A DNA stretch of 58,701 nucleotides from Hyphochytrium catenoides (Eukaryota; Sar; Hyphochytriomycetes; Hyphochytriales; Hyphochytriaceae). Location: assembly GCA_900088475.1 (NCBI GenBank), contig FLMG01000335.1, positions 201,991 to 260,691 on the forward strand. The letters run 5' to 3'. Below the pieces are notes generated by a model that was not told the origin of the DNA, ran no database searches, and worked only from the letters and a program-made list of their open reading frames with translations. Below are positions 58,288-58,701 of the stretch, piece by piece (positions within the stretch are counted from its first letter, which is position 1; every line of letters begins with the position of its first letter). The translations under genes were made by a program, and so were the position numbers.

Positions 58288-58619
58288 CTTGGCTTGCCTT
58301 TCCTTATAAAAAGAGTTACCGTTCCACTTCAATGCCAGATCCTTCAAGCGTAGAAGTGAGAGATGGATGATTCTCAGAAGAGTGATCAAGCTTCTGTTGC
58401 TGGCGGAACGGAGTGGGAAGAGAGAGGAAGGAAGAGAGGTTGGATGTGTGAGGCTGCGAGGATAGAGCCAGAAATGGAGACAAAAGAAGAGGGAAGAGAG
58501 ACAGACAAACTAGCAAGCCGCCAGAGCAAGGGGTGAGAAAGAAAAAGAGAGATCGTACTGGTACAGTGAAGAGGACAAAAGGGGAGATAAAGACAGAGAG
58601 AGAGAGAGTAAGAGAGAGA

Positions 58620-58652
<33 letters not shown>

Positions 58653-58701
58653 AGAGAAAGAGAGAGAGTGTGTGTGTGTGTGAAAGAGAGAGAGAGAGAG
58701 A
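58288..58701. other. Region upstream of the sterol isomerase gene, GA/GT simple repeats at the edge
   Basis: No gene supported. From about 58592 to the window end it is (GA)n with a short (GT)n block near 58668-58682, so the right edge probably reflects an assembly break at the repeat. Confidence 0.6.

Noticed and set aside
57912-58389. Long minus-strand frames rich in Leu-Ser repeats
   Set aside because: Most of their length is translation of the (GA)n tract; only the short segments matching cycloeucalenol cycloisomerase are kept as exons.

Overview
The window is nuclear DNA of a eukaryote. Almost every gene is cut by many short (roughly 70-400 bp) GT-AG introns that keep reading phase across the junctions, and there is a 63-base assembly gap. 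Introns and intergenic DNA are loaded with CT/GA tracts. The gene content suggests a microbial alga, most likely a stramenopile. This rests on three genes: a nuclear-encoded bacterial-type MinC with a mitochondrion-like leader, a cycloeucalenol cycloisomerase (cycloartenol-type sterol synthesis) and a RUS/DUF647 protein. The taxonomic call is an inference, not something the sequence proves.

Layout, left to right. 1-1649 (-): GH27 alpha-galactosidase, cut off by the left edge. 3060-4040 (+): secreted PHB-depolymerase/feruloyl-esterase-like hydrolase. 4459-6880 (-): MinC with an in-frame TAG. 7689-10021 (+): Era GTPase. 10941-14075 (+): CTD-type phosphatase. 14232-14949 (-): ADF/cofilin. 15598-19165 (+): protein with a zinc ribbon and three LIM domains. 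19168-about 22176 (-): unknown protein with two SAP-like motifs. 22334-27136 (+): a single gene joining a mannitol-dehydrogenase-family ketouronate reductase to a uronate isomerase. 27137-30679: no gene I can support. 30680-34340 (+): FHA-domain protein. 35162-39375 (+): RUS/DUF647 membrane protein. 39886-43128 (-): PhoD-type phosphatase. 43959-45116 (-): FKBP. 46184-47611 (-): membrane-anchored gamma-glutamyl hydrolase. 48511-50480 (+): coiled-coil Nudix hydrolase. 51339-55364 (+): NOL10/Enp2. 55577-58287 (-): cycloeucalenol cycloisomerase.

The genes do not form one pathway; this is ordinary mixed eukaryotic gene order. They include secreted hydrolases (alpha-galactosidase, esterase, PhoD), organelle genes (MinC, Era), cytoskeletal or signalling genes (cofilin, LIM, phosphatase, FHA) and housekeeping genes (NOL10, sterol isomerase, FKBP).

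The most unusual item is the reductase-isomerase fusion. Its two halves would catalyse consecutive steps of hexuronate metabolism (hexuronate to ketouronate to aldonate), and the reductase keeps the full K-x4-N-x2-H catalytic motif. Next comes the MinC gene, a relic bacterial division inhibitor whose N-terminal domain is interrupted by a TAG exactly where a sense codon is expected. Exon coordinates below come from reading splice sites and phase by eye. In nearly every gene the summed exon length is a multiple of three; places where that fails are stated.
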